Source: Zygnema circumcarinatum (taxonomy: Eukaryota; Streptophyta; Zygnematophyceae; Zygnematales; Zygnemataceae). Taken from it: a stretch of 64,000 nucleotides of DNA. The translations under genes and the position numbers were made by a program. Where the stretch lies: positions 1,920,745 through 1,984,744 of the forward strand of contig CM074816.1 in NCBI GenBank assembly GCA_037447605.1. The letters run 5' to 3'. Shown one piece after another: positions 1 through 16,335 of the stretch (positions are counted from its first letter, which is position 1; each line of letters begins with the position of its first letter). The notes beneath the pieces were generated by a model. It did no database searches, had not been told where the DNA came from, and saw nothing but the letters and a program-made list of their open reading frames with translations.

Positions 1-276
1 GAACGATGCTAACGTGGAACGCTATCCGTTGGAAGATTCATGTGGCCGCGTGGCGGCTGTCCACGTGGCGATGCCGAAATCCTCAGTGGCCAATCGTGGC
101 GCAGCGCGGTCAGTGATGTTGCGGAAGCCCTACATAAGCGATCCCGCCGGCCTCTACATCATTCCTTGGACCGAGGAGGGAGGTTCAGGAAGGAGAAGGT
201 GCCGTCTACGGGCAACACATTTGCAAGACGGACTGTCGTGGTTGGAGTTTCTGAAGGCCTGCAAGCTTCTTCAGCC
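1..276 (+). promoter_or_regulatory. Promoter/5' leader of CHL27 with a G-box
   Basis: Sequence upstream of the CHL27 start codon. It contains a palindromic CACGTG core at 62-67 in the context CCACGTGGCG, with a related GCGTGGCGG just before it. G-boxes are known light- and stress-responsive bZIP/bHLH sites in plants, which would suit a chlorophyll-synthesis gene, but the function here is inferred. The window edge may cut the promoter. Confidence 0.45.
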
Positions 277-3168
277 ATGGCTGCGATGGCGATCTCTGGA
301 GCTATGGCGGCGACCGTGCCGTCGCAGGTGGCCCTGCAGGCGACCACTGTATCAGCAGGGAAGTCGCGGGCACTGGTTGCTTCATTCCCGGCGACCAAGC
401 TGCAGGGTTCAGCATTCGTTGCAAGCGAGAGCTTTGGAGTCGCAGCGTCTCGCTCCAGGGTGTCCATGGCGGCAGAGGCTGGAACTAAGGATAAGATGAG
501 GACTGGAGCGAAGGAACCTAGTCAGGAAACGCTTTTGACTCCAAGGTTCTATACGACAGACTTCGATGAAATGGAAAGGGTGAGTATGGAACATAGGACA
601 GGGCCTCGAACCAGCTCGGTCGTTATCTCCCTCCAGGAACGTTCACCCTCGCTAAGTGAATATGGAATGCAGCTAGACAACTTGAATGCCTACTCTGCAC
701 TACCAGGCTTTTAGCACGGTTAGCAGCTGTGGACTCAGAGCTGTTTGCGAATATTTTATGACTGAAGAGTTCAGGTTGTGGCCTCCCTGGACAGATGTTC
801 AACACTGAGATCAACGGCAAGCTGAACGAAGCAGAGTTCGATTCCCTTCTTCAGGAGTTCCAGACTGACTACAATCAGAAGCATTTCGTTCGGGACCCTG
901 CCTTTAAGGCCGCTGCAGAACAGATTCAGGGGCCAACTAGACAAATTTTTGTCGAGTTTTTGGAGCGATCCTGCACTGCTGAGTTTTCTGGCTTCCTCCT
1001 TTACAAAGAGCTCGGCAGGCGCCTGAAGGTACTGCTGGCCCCCCCTTTTTGAAGTTCAAGTGTGTGTAAACGCTTGAACTATCTGTACTACCCAAGCAAT
1101 TTCTATCCTCTGACATGTAACTAGTTAGGGCAACTAGTTCTGGTTTGACTTTGGTTTTACTTTGGCATTACTAAGCTTTGAGTGTTCAAGGCTTATGTTG
1201 GTCGAGCACACATGTGTTATCTTGTTGAATGCTTTAAGATTTTCTTGTACGTAATTTTTTCTTTCTGTACCTTTTTATTTTGCCCGTGCCAATATGTGGA
1301 GGCTTAGGACATTGGCATTCTTCGCCAGATCTGATATTGGTTTTCAGCTCTCGCATAACAGCATCTTTGATAGTGCGCTGCTCGGATTCTCATAGTACCG
1401 TGGAAGTAGGAATGTTTCATTTATCATGTGTGATGCTGTTTTCTGAGTAAGTGATATTTTCTCTGCAGAAAACGAACCCTATTGTTGCTGAGATCTTCAC
1501 ACTGATGTCTCGGGATGAGGCACGCCACGCAGGGTAAGCGTGTGCTGCCCTTGATGATGAAAACCTCGTTTGTTTCTTCAAAATTCAAATCCAAATTTTC
1601 TAATATTCAAGTCTTAGTCTTTTGGTGCAGATGTGTTAGAGGTCCATTGAGTCTCTCTTATGCTGCCTATTTTACAAAGTTGTTCAGCTTCGGTGAGATG
1701 ATCCCGTCGTAATGATTTCTTTGCTTGGCATCCTCGGATTGTGAGTTTTTATTGAAATCACTCTATCAGGAAGTCTGATTCCGTTGAGTTCCAATTTTTT
1801 GCAGATTCTTGAACAAAGCCATGTCCGACTTCAATCTTGCCTTGGACCTTGGATTTTTGACGAAGGCTCGGAAGTATACCTTCTTCAAGCCTCAGTTCAT
1901 CTTCTATGCCACATATCTATCGGAGAAGATTGGCTACTGGCGTTACATCACTATCTATAGACACTTGCAGACTCACCCCGAGTACCAGGTGAGCTTTTGT
2001 AACTCCTTTTATGTCAATGAATTCGTGATCTAGCTTTACTGTTGTATAAATATATTGCGTAGCAGTTAATTCATTACTGCAATTTTGCAAAATCAGATGG
2101 CAGTTCTCCTTACAGCCCTCGATGTGTTTCTCCTCCGTTCTCGTTTGCTTTATCTCTCCTCTCTTAATGCTGATGTCATGGCTGTCCTCGGGCTCTACTT
2201 TGGTTCTGCTTCCTCTTATTCTGGTTTGTTTTTCGATTTTTTGTCATTCAGCTGTACCCTATTTTTGCCAAGTTCGAGAACTGGTGTCAGGATGAGAACA
2301 GACATGGAGATTTTTTCTCTGCGCTTTTGAAAGCTCAGCCTCAGTTCATTAATGACTGGAAGGCAAAGCTCTGGGCTCGGTTCTTCTGCCTGTCTGTAAG
2401 TGTACTTCACTTGCTATACCTACTGTGAGGTCTATCCGGTTTGTATAGAGCTATTCAACTTCATAGAAATTCCAGCGCACGACCTTGTTTGTGATCAGCC
2501 TCTGTTGTAGCTGATGTCTTACCCGGTGATTCACGGGACTGCAGGTCTACGTCACGATGTATTTGAATGACACCCAGAGATCTGCTTTTTACGAATCTTT
2601 GGGGCTTGACACGAAGCAATTCGACATGCATGTCATCATTGAGGTGATCTCCTGAACAGAGATACCATGGTCGGTCTAACTGGAAATGCACATGCATGCA
2701 GCAGTAGTACGCAAGTAGCGAGAAATAGTTGCTTGGCATTCTGTTGTCCTCATTTTGTTCTTTTCTTTCCCTCACTTCCTTTCCGTCCCGCTTCATCTCC
2801 TTCCTCACTCACTTCTTCAGCCTCGGTGGTCGGTTAGTCTTTTCCGTACCTTATTGGAATGCTGTCGCTGAATGATTGACGTATGTCTCCCTCTGAACGT
2901 GCAGACCAACAAAACCACTGCTAGAATATTCCCTGCCGTCCTTGACGTGGAGAACCCCGAGTTCCAGCAGAGGCTAGACAAGCTGGTGGTTCTCAACCAG
3001 AAGTTGATCGATATTGGAGAGAGCGACGCTCCCGACGCCCTCAAGAACATCCAGAGGATCCCCACCCTCTCTGCCTTTGTGGGAGAGCTTTTGGCGCTCT
3101 ACTTGATGAAACCTGTGGACTCGGGGTCGCTGGACTTTGCAGATTTCGAGCCACAAGTGGTCTACTAA
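277..3168 (+). CDS. CHL27: Mg-protoporphyrin IX monomethyl ester (oxidative) cyclase, plastid
   Basis: Catalytic diiron subunit of the aerobic cyclase that forms ring E of protochlorophyllide from Mg-protoporphyrin IX monomethyl ester in the plastid (CHL27/CRD1/AcsF family). Seven exons: 277-579, 795-1028, 1469-1533, 1805-1988, 2252-2395, 2545-2643, 2905-3168, giving 430 aa, close to plant homologues. The first 70 or so residues are Ala/Ser-rich with few acidic residues, as expected of a transit peptide; the ATG at 277 is the first of this segment. The mature protein starts near [17 protein letters not shown]. Two EXXH-type iron-ligand motifs are visible, SRDEARHAG and CQDENRHGD, as are [10 protein letters not shown] and [10 protein letters not shown]. 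The protein ends FEPQVVY, as in land plants. All introns are GT-AG and the phases match. Identification is very secure; the exact start is slightly less so. Confidence 0.97.
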
Positions 3169-3261
3169 ATGGGGTCTGGTCAAATAGAGAGACTCTTTTA
3201 ACTTATGTTTGGAGGTTCCTGTAAAAAGAAAAGCTTCTGTACGATGTAGACTGTTTTCCAT

Positions 3262-3267
3262 AATAAA
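3262..3267 (+). terminator. AATAAA polyadenylation signal of CHL27
   Basis: AATAAA lies about 95 bases after the CHL27 stop codon, the usual position for a cleavage/polyadenylation signal. It was located by motif only. Confidence 0.45.
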
Positions 3268-4222
3268 GCCTCTTTGAATGAGGGCGTTTCTATATTGCCA
3301 TTGCGGTTGTACTGACTTTCCAGCGGCGTACTGTTTCTAGGAGTCTGTTGTTGTGAATGTTACAACTAAACTTCTATGTTGTGTTTTGCTCAATATTTGG
3401 GATGTCTCTTGGTTATGTTAAGCGAAGGTTCATTCCGTGACTCGTCGCATATCTTTAGGGTTTTTTCTTGGTTTTTGAACGAGTGTGAGTCTGTCTGCCT
3501 GGGTCTCTTCTCCATTGCAAGAAGCTCGCGCTGCGGGCAAAATCGCTGGGTTCAAGCACCTTCAAACCCTCCCCCATTGGACACATGTCAGTTATTCATC
3601 GACCCTCTCATTCTAAGTCCCAATCAGCCTCTCATGAGCAAACGATTAAGGTGTTTTCTGCACCTTGGCTGGCTTTAGTCAGTCACCATCTCATGCAAAT
3701 GATTAGCCAAAAAGATGGACCATATGGTTAACCACATGGGCAATGTTTTTTCCGCCTTGGCTAACTAAAGTCAGTCACCGCGGGGATCGTGAGACTTGGA
3801 ATGTCGGTCGGTCGGTGAATCATTTTGTCGGCGGATGACGGTCGCGATGCCGCAGTGCGTATGTTGCCGTACTCGATACTGAACGATAATATCGGCATCA
3901 AAATACCGTGGAAGTTGGCTTATACGAGCCGATACGATACAAAGCCTCCAGCGAGTATAGCCAAAAGCAAGACCTTCGATATCCGAGAATGAATGCCGCC
4001 ATATGTGGATGGCTTAAATAAGGAGAAAGCCCGTTTCTGAGCTCCAATGGCGATAAAATAAAATAAAAAAGGAAACAAAATGACTATTTTTTATAAACCG
4101 ATACAGCTCCAATACGAATAATACACCTTTACAGGGCTGACAATAGGTCGTTCACATTAATCTCTCGCATGGAGCGGTCCTCTTGACTTCACTTCCTGCT
4201 GCGAGATGCCTAAAATCGATGC
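3268..4222. other. Convergent intergenic region, CHL27 to ZOP1-like
   Basis: Non-coding sequence between two 3' ends. I see no supported gene. A short imperfect direct repeat (CCTTGGCT... followed by AGTCAGTCACC) occurs near 3660-3690 and 3754-3782. Confidence 0.5.
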
Positions 4223-6380
4223 TCAAAAAGATTGGTAAAGCCCTAAATTCCTCATTTCCCGCTCCTCTGTGCGCCTTCGAGCTGCCTCCCGAGCCTCTCG
4301 AGCTGCCGCTTCCTCTGCAGAAAGAGGCCCTCCGCCTCTGTCCTTCCGCTTACTACCTGAAGCCGTCACTGCCACGGCTGAAGCCACCCCTCGACCCAGC
4401 CTCCCTGGAACTGCAGGCTCCTTCTTGACAGGGCCAGGGGCAGCTGAAGTTTGAGAGAAGCCCATATTGGAGGTCGATGCAGAATCTATGAGCATTTTGG
4501 AAGCCGAAGCCCCGGAAGCGTGCCCTCCTGCAGCGGCGTGTTTTGAAGTAGCAGCGGCAGCTGCTGAGTGTTGTGATGATGCCTGCATAGCCTCGGCCTG
4601 AGTGGTCCACCGCCCTGCCACGTGTATACACGATTGAACTCATCAAAAGTGGATTCCTATTCAAGATAGACGAAGTGTTGCCTGGCATTCTGACCGATTT
4701 TGAAGAGTATGAACATTCGCTGTAGTAATCGTTTCATTACAAGGTGCTTCTCTCTGAACAAGTGTCTGTCAGGGCATCATACACACCTAAAATGCTGGTG
4801 TAGTAAAGACCAGAGTCGGGGTCGTAGTAGTACCCAGTTGCTGCATTATAGTAGTATCCAGATCCCTCAGCCTGCACCCACTCTGTCCAATCTCTCTCCA
4901 AAGTCAGTACAAAGCGTGAGAGCTTTGCTAAGTTTTCACCTCTACTCTCCGAATGGGTTTCTCGCTGCCTCTTATTCCCCTCCACCGCTGCCTTCTCCCC
5001 ATAATTCTTCCTTCGTACTCTCTCATCCACTCTCCTTATATCGCCCATTACAAATTGCAAGGTTCACTTCACAGTCCAAACATCATGCGTAAATGGCTCT
5101 CACCTTCAGAGGAAGGGCCACCGGAAGGTTCAGCTCTTGAGTATTCCGCTGTTTGCATGGGCTCTACCGTTGCATCAAAGAAGGCTGCTGCCTGTGCCTG
5201 CTGATGTTGTTCTGCCGCTTGTCTGTCTTTGTCATACTGCCGCTGAGCAGCCTGCACTCCGTACAATGACGCGAATACACAAGAGTTCAGATCCTTTACC
5301 AGAAACAGACAAAACTCAGCAAACACAGTCAGTAACTTGAAACACTGGAAACTTCTAAGGAACGAATGGAGTTTTAGAAGTCATAACGCCACTACCCCAC
5401 TTCCAATTTACATGCTTCCCGACATACTTTCAAGTTTTATTCAAGCATGCCATCTTTCTTCTGAGGACCTACCGCTTCAATCTGTCGCATATCCCGCTCC
5501 GCTTGCTTCTTCTGCGCATCTTCTGCGATTGCGCCCTTCCGAATGGCAGCCAACCGGCGTGTCACGTTGTCCTTGTGCCGCTGCCCATACTCGTGCATCC
5601 GAATGCTGGCTGCATTGTTGGCTATGAAAATGTGACAATGCTCGCACCATTTGTTCCCCTGGCTTACCCAATACTGTAATTCCCGACACAAAGAAGGGCC
5701 CAACAGAGAAACAACTGGTTGAGCTTCTGAAACTGGCCATCAACTACATGAACAAGATTTGAAGCTTTGTTCTCCTGTTGTTTCCAGTCCGGAACTCACT
5801 AAACGTGCACGTGCGAAGTAACTGATAAGGCGTATCACACGTGAATCTAACTCTCCGAACAGCCGAACATTTCCGGAAGTTAGCATTGGCATCACATCAT
5901 TTCACTTTACAGAATTCTTATGCAGTACATTGAGATGATCCTGACCAATGCATGATGCTGAACGCTGAAAAGTTCATTGCAGTCATCACTTACTACCTCA
6001 GCTTTGCGAGAAAAAGCATTTTTTGGGTATATGCATCAAGCTTTTGGAACCTCTGAGAACTCTAGAAAGTCAACTAATCAGTTGCAAAAGGGTCACTACT
6101 TGAGCGTTAAGGGTGGTTGCTGAAACTTTCAAGATACACAGAGACCCTCAGTTGTAGGAGCTGTCGACACCCTCATTTCATACAACTTCCAGCTAATAAG
6201 CATAAAAGAAGTAAGCAAACATCCAAGGGCAGCTTGATGCCCGCAACATCTCTGAGACATCTTAGCTCACTACAATCATTGATACACATTCCTTCAATCA
6301 AAATACAATATGGCAACTGAATCTGACTTAATCCGAAACAATGACCAGGATGAAGGAGAGCACGTACCAACCTCCGTCAT
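4223..6380 (-). CDS. ZOP1: ZOP1-like splicing factor (U1-type zinc finger + OCRE domain)
   Basis: Homologue of plant ZOP1, a nucleic-acid-binding pre-mRNA splicing factor also linked to RNA-directed DNA methylation. Exons on the minus strand: 6380-6372, 5673-5473, 5251-5104, 4891-4787, 4614-4223; 284 aa. The first coding exon is only nine bases (Met-Thr-Glu) and is chosen because plant ZOP1 starts MTEYWVSQGNKWCE and the next exon begins YWVSQGNKWCEHC in phase. A matrin/U1-type finger is formed by C13, C16, H30 and H36, followed by a charged helix. An OCRE domain (GYYYNAATGYYYDPDSG) lies near residues 125-150. An Ala/Ser-rich linker and a basic SAEEAAAREAREAARRR segment lead to the conserved end LGLYQSF. 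It is transcribed divergently from the acetyltransferase gene. Family assignment is strong; the micro-exon needs transcript proof. Confidence 0.9.
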
Positions 6381-6965
6381 TTTTAAGGAGAAGAAGAAAT
6401 ATTAGGGTCTGAGTAGATTAGAGCTTCAAATCCTTCCCCTCCCTCCCTCCCTCCAGCACAGACCGCCTAAAACTTCTCAGTCCTCGCTAGGGTTGGAGGC
6501 ATCATCCGGATCCAATTCGTGCCCGAGTATGCCCTGCGGGTCTCCGGGGCCACTCGAGCTCGGTACATGTGACAGTTCCGTATGTCCATGGCCGAAATAA
6601 GCTCGCAGTTAAGCTCCAGAATGTGAAACGCGATATCGGCCATGAAAATCAGTTGCAGTAAAACTGGCGGTCATTTCCGTAGCCGTCGGTCAGAACGGAA
6701 CATTTTTGACGTTTCTGTGTTCAAACTGTGCAACCCTAACCCTAAATCCTCATCCCAAACCCTAATTCTGCAGGGCTGAGCCCTAACCCTAACCCTAATT
6801 CTAACCCGAACTTTGGCCTCACCCTACTCCTAACCCTAACCCTGTAACTAAATAAGAGCCTAGCTTCATTCAATAAGCATTATTTCTGCACTTTTTTTGC
6901 ACTTTTAATCTCATCACCTACATTTCTCCCCCAGAAGGCAAGTCTCATTTCTGCAGCTGGCAGCA
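6381..6965. promoter_or_regulatory. Divergent promoter with telomere-like CCCTAA repeats
   Basis: This 585-base region separates the ZOP1-like start codon (-) from the acetyltransferase start codon (+). From about 6731 to 6846 it holds many intact and degenerate CCCTAA/ACCCTA units. Such telo-boxes are known promoter elements of plant housekeeping genes, but this block could also be a decayed interstitial telomere repeat. Confidence 0.5.
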
Positions 6966-11211
<4,246 letters not shown>

Positions 11212-12065
11212 CCCCATTTCCTAAGTCCCGCAGGGTGATTGAGGTACTGCCTCCGCCCGTTATTGTATTGTGTTCTGTCCTAATCTTACCCGGCTTTAGA
11301 TGCGGCCCTGAACCCTCACACTTTCTTTCTGGTGCGGATGTTTTGGGAACAGGAAATACATTCCTCAAGCCATTTGGTGTTGAGCTGATCGTTTTTTTCT
11401 TTTTTGTTTTCATCACTTTTTTGCGGCCCAATTAATGCACAATGCTTTAATTATTTTTGGAATAAGAATTTTTGCGATTATTCCCTCATCTAGCTTAATT
11501 CTCTTAATTTATTTGATTGACTGAGGGTTTTCTAGCTTCACCGGCGCCCCCACACTGACTACAGTTAGTAGTTGCACTAGAGAGGAAGCTCCATTTCAAT
11601 GAAGGTCACAACGCGGACATTCAAACTTGAGGGGGGGTAATGTAGAGTGACGCTGCGTATGAACTAAGGCCGTATCCGTAACGGCGTACCTTTCAAGGAG
11701 CCGTACTGAGCAGAATTGTTCACACATGCGAACAACTCCCCTGAACCCTCCGCTGAGGTTCATATTCAAATGAATTGGTATAATTATTCCTGACGCTGCA
11801 AACGAACAGCCTATTAGTATTACTACGTTTTACGAGCACACCGCCGTTTTATTGATAGAATTATTTTGTGAAGCAGGCAAGAGTAGAAACTGCCTATCGG
11901 TTGATGCTTTGCTACTGCCACGGATTACATTCCTATCAGGAGCATGGCTCTGCATGCCATGCATACCAAAGCGCATGGCTGCACCGCATGCCATGCCGCC
12001 TAACGTGATGACGCCCGGGTCAAGGCATGAAAGCCACGCAGCCAACCGTGGAGACGGGGTGGCGC
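11212..12065. other. Intergenic region
   Basis: The 3' flank of the acetyltransferase gene. No convincing coding sequence. A small cluster of GCATGC/CATGCC words lies around 11940-12000. Confidence 0.5.
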
Positions 12066-12662
12066 TTACTGAAGCTTCTCAGTAAGATCTCGCCCGGTCC
12101 TTATGGCAGTATAAGGTTCAACAGGGGGGGCGTATACGGAGTCAATGACAGAGCACCAAGGCCCTGTCACTCCACTGGCATTCGGAGATCGTAGGATCTG
12201 CTTCATCACTGTCAAGTTGCCAACGATAGGGCCAACGACGGACATAGAGCCTGTGATGGTGACTAGAAGGAGAACCGAACATTAGAGATAAGCGGTCCAT
12301 TTGATGCCAAACAATGGAACATATTTTAAAGATTATTAGAGAGTACGAATTGGAGCCCGTAAAATCCTAGAGAGGGGGTTTAGGGCAAAGGCTAGGTTGG
12401 ATGGTGAGAGTATTTTGTTTTGAGTTTAGCGATTTTTAACATCAGTCCCATTAATATCGTAGCCAAAACAACTATATCGTACATGACAGCAAGGTTTCTC
12501 CTCACCATTCCACACTGAAGAACATGAAAACGACTCTCCAGGCCCAACGGATGTCACAGAAACTGTGGACATGTGAACTTGACACTTGCAACCCATGCTC
12601 AATGGTTTCACAGCACAGGGCATGAAATGTATGATTGCAGAGTGCAACACACGTCCATACAT
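12066..12662 (-). CDS. Putative two-exon gene for a small Cys-containing protein
   Basis: Not recognised. Two exons fit in phase: 12662-12506 (ATG to ...VWNG, GTGAGG donor) and 12250-12066 (CACAG acceptor, ending DLTEKLQ and TAA); together 113 aa. Exon 2 is short but uninterrupted and not low-complexity: SVVGPIVGNLTVMKQILR, GPWCSVIDSVYAPP. Exon 1 holds several Cys (MGCKCQVH, FSCSSVW). The proposed ATG is only 75 bases past the stop of the enoyl-CoA reductase gene on the same strand. So these could instead be exons of a longer 3' unit or a chance open frame. Function unknown. Confidence 0.35.
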
Positions 12663-12737
12663 TGAGGTTAGAAATGAAAAAAGAAAACTTAAGGAACCCG
12701 AAGACCCCTAAAACGTATTGAGAGAGGGCAGCAGCAG

Positions 12738-15148
12738 CTAAAGGACGGGAGGGAACATGATCCAGCGCCGAGGGTACTTGGGCTGCCCGTCCTTGCCATC
12801 AAAAATCTGCAGCAAAAAGTCCGGCATGTAAAAATTGGTTGATTAGAGCCCCTCTCTTTCTCCCCCCACCCCCCTCTCCCTTCCCCTCTCCCTCTCCCCC
12901 CCTCCCCTCCCCCTTCCCCCTCCGCCTCTCTCCTCCCCTCTATCCCTCTCTCACGCAGACAAACCCAAGCACGCACACATGAAGTATCGGGCCCTGATTG
13001 GTATAAACTCCCCAGAGCAATGACTCACTCTAAAGTGCATGTGTTTCCCGCTCTAACCAAAGCTGAATGCATCGAACAACGTTGAAAAAAAAAAAAAAAA
13101 AAGAGCACTTACCCGTCGGAGGCGCTTGTGTTTCGCGATGGCCCAAATGGACATCTGATAGGCTCCGGCAACCATGAAGGCGAGTCCGGCCACTGTCTGA
13201 GTGGCGAAGTTGAATCCGATCCATCCGGAAATTTCTGTGAAGTAGTTCGCACATGTAATGTACTCAAACAGGAAACCACGCGGTATTTGGTAACCGCCTT
13301 TCCCGTTAGGTGACCTGAAACCCCAATAATATCCTTGACACATCAATATAAAAGAGAGAGAGAGAGAGGGAGAGAGGGAGAGAGGGAGAGTGTGAGAGAG
13401 AGAGAAAGACTCTGAGCTCACCTTAAGTTCTTCAAAATAATATGGCAATAGAAGTTTGCGAACTGGCAGAGGAGGGAGAATGTGAAGGCAATGTATGCTC
13501 GCTCAATGGGGACGGGCGTGTAGAGAGGATGGTTTACAAAGTATCCGACAAACGCACCAAAGATCCAATAATAAGAACAATTGCGGAAAAGGTTGAAAAG
13601 GGGCATAGTGGCGTGACTGAATCTATGGACGAAAAATGTTTCCAGAATTCGCTTCACATAGTGGAAGGACCAGTAGTAGAATGCTAACGTCTGAACGGGG
13701 TGGGTGACCTGCGAGCACAAGGAAACCACTCAAAAGAACAGAAGGGAAGGGTTGGGAGAGAGAAGCGGGGGAGGGAGGGGGGGAGGGGTTGGGAGAGAGT
13801 GTGAGAGAGAGGCATAATGCGAGACGCGATAGGGAGTAGTGGAGGGAAGAGACTGCGAGATACGAGCAACATAAAGAGGGGAATGAGAGAGGTGAACTGG
13901 GAAACGAGCAAGAGATGGACATAACAGACGAGAGGGAGAAAGGGAGAAGAGAAAAACATATTTTGCTCTCCGCAGTCTCCAAAACTACCCAGAATATAAG
14001 CGGTGTGTACAAATCTTGCATTACTATACACATACAATGTCAAAGAAATTAGGGGGAAGGAATGAATTCGGAGTCGTCTTCACCTTGCGACCACCTTCCG
14101 ACCATGGATAGAGCTGCTTAGGGAAAAGATAAAATAAAGCATAGAGAGCCAATGGTCCAAAATATTCCCAAAAGAAGACCGTTTTGAATCCCATTTGCGG
14201 CCCTAAATCCTTGAAGACCACTTGGAAGGTTTCTTGATTCTCGGCAAAGTATTCTTTCAGCTTTTTCCCCGGCTCAAGTACCGTCGGCTTTTTTTCTGTA
14301 GCGGCAGAAGGCAAAGTGAAGCGCTGCCTTGCGGGATACAGTTTTTTCTCTGTCAAGAAGAACAGAAAAATGATGGAAGTACGATCCTTTGGTATAAGAA
14401 TTTGAAGTGTGGATTGAACATTTTTAGGTGAAGGGGAGAGGAAGACGAATAGAGGGACGCTTGCAAAACGGTTCTAGGGTGGGTTTTCATTGAGAGTACA
14501 CTGTAACGCATGGCCCAGTCACAACTCGCCACATTGAAAAAAGTGTGTACGTGGCAGCCTGGAATTGGCCATGTCCCGGGTCCCCTCGACGGAAACCAAC
14601 CCATAACACAAGCTCCAGGAATATCTTGTGTACCAGAGACTCTTGGAAATCCAAAACTTCTTGAACAAAGTGGACGATGGACGTGACAAATGACTTAACA
14701 AAAGACGATGCAAGGATGGGAGAAATGTACGCACTGAATTTATGGAGTGCGAGTTGGAGGTCCTCAACTGCCGCCTGCACCGATACCCCATCACCCCGTA
14801 TATTCAATCAATCGAAACAATGTGAAAAGGGAGAGGGAATGTGAAGAGAGTTAGGAAGAAGAGGCGGGAGAAGGTGAGAAACAGGAGAGAGGGGGGGGGG
14901 GGGGGGGGTAGACGAGAGAGAGAGGCGAGAACATTACATAGTGGGAACGGAGGCAGGGAAAGGGGAGAGTGGGAAGGGAGGGAGGAAGAGGATCAATGCG
15001 GGCCGGAAGAAAGGGGGCGGGAGGCAGAGAGAGAGAGAGTTGAGAAGAGAGAGGAAGAGAGCTGGAACATAGGGCTTACGTCATCGTTAAGCTCTATGCC
15101 ACCTGGCACGATTTCCCGCCCTGAGCGCGAGAGCACGGCGATCCTCAT
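12738..15148 (-). CDS. ECR: Very-long-chain trans-2-enoyl-CoA reductase (CER10/TSC13 type)
   Basis: Catalyses the last step of the ER fatty-acid elongation cycle, NADPH-dependent reduction of trans-2-enoyl-CoA, supplying very-long-chain acyl groups for sphingolipids and surface lipids. Exons (minus strand): 15148-15080, 14774-14735, 14349-14084, 13708-13422, 13314-13113, 12806-12738; 310 aa, the same length as Arabidopsis CER10. A ubiquitin-like N-terminus ([26 protein letters not shown]) is followed by membrane helices including [20 protein letters not shown]. The catalytic steroid-reductase C-domain follows: [39 protein letters not shown] and [13 protein letters not shown]. The known Lys/Tyr catalytic residues of the family lie in such motifs. 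All phases match. A CCAAT cluster lies just upstream. Confidence 0.96.
14841..15065 (+). repeat. Purine-rich (GA/GGA) tract in ECR intron 1
   Basis: Low-complexity GA-rich sequence, including a G18-type run near 14890-14908. It is pyrimidine-rich on the coding (minus) strand. Confidence 0.75.
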
Positions 15149-15324
15149 GGCAGCGCCGGGTGCCACTTGGCAGCCTCTATGAATGCCACGTGTTCCACGC
15201 TAAAGTCAGGAGAGCTGGCCGTCGCCTTCTTCTTGGGAGAGGGAGAGGGGCTTCCTTTCCTTCCGGCGGTCACTGTCCCGTCGTCGAGGAAGGCGAGAGC
15301 GAAGAACCAATCATATTTCATTGC

Positions 15325-15470
15325 GAGGGGTTGCAACCATTGGTTGGTACCCACCAGCCAACCATTGCAAGTAGTTCCAACCATTGGGAGCCAATGTCTG
15401 CCAGTCATTGGCCAGCCAACCATTGGAAACAAGGGTTGGGTTGGCCAATGGTTGCCGATCCAATGGTCCG
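15325..15470 (-). promoter_or_regulatory. Cluster of palindromic CCAAT/ATTGG boxes upstream of ECR
   Basis: Within about 145 bases there are around nine CCAAT or ATTGG pentamers, several in the palindromic form CCAATGG/CCATTGG or the longer AACCATTGG. The cluster lies 175-320 bases upstream of the ECR start codon. CCAAT boxes bind NF-Y in eukaryotes. The repeated unit suggests local amplification of the site. Confidence 0.55.
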
Positions 15471-16335
15471 ACCTGTGCAGCCCCAGCGTTGTACTGCACA
15501 ACTCCAAAGCCAGAGAAAGGGATATGAAGAATGTCATATTTAATTGGACGTTTCTATGTGGCTAATGTTAAACGGAGTGAGCAGTTAAAGAACAGGTCTT
15601 GAAATGCCACTTCCTTTAATAATTATTGCAAAAAGTTCGATAAAATAAACCATTCAAAGTTGAACTCCGACTCCCAAGTGGCATTGACTATCATTCTGGC
15701 TTAAGAAAATCGATTTTTGGAGATCTGTTCGAGGTGGAAACTCTCCAAACCTGTTCATTATTTGGCAAAAGGCAAATTCTGTGTTCTGTACAGATTTGAA
15801 AAGTCGCCTATAGCGCCTAAAAAGCTGGAATCGATGACGTTGTGATGCCCTTGGGAGGGCATTGGACGGCCCAGATCGCGCTGATGCGCATGTCGCAACA
15901 TGGTGAAACCGAGGCTCGACATTTCCTCGTGCAGAATTTTTAAGACTAGTTTTGAGCGAGCGAATGAACCATTGAAAAAGTCGCAGCCTAAGTTCAATTC
16001 AACTTAGCAAAATTGAACAATTAAAAGTACCCAAAGGTGTCTGTCTGCACGTGTCGCTTTCCCTGTATTTGAAATACTGCTAGAACCACCATCATATATC
16101 GACTCTCAAAACGATGTAGACGGCTCTTATGCCCAGCGGCTATTAGTGAACAAGCCAATTAAACCTGCGAGAAAGATACACCAATTTATAAGAGACTAAA
16201 ATCTGTCTCGCATCCTCCTACACTGTCAAAGACGTACCAGCATTACAAGAATACAAAACAACAAAGCCTTACTATACAGCAAAAGGTTCTATAACTTATT
16301 CGGCTGTCCTTGGGCGACAGGAAGGACCGCCGCCT
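15471..16335. other. Intergenic region
   Basis: Between the ECR upstream region and the 3' end of the cytochrome b561 gene. No supported gene or clear repeat seen. Confidence 0.5.
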
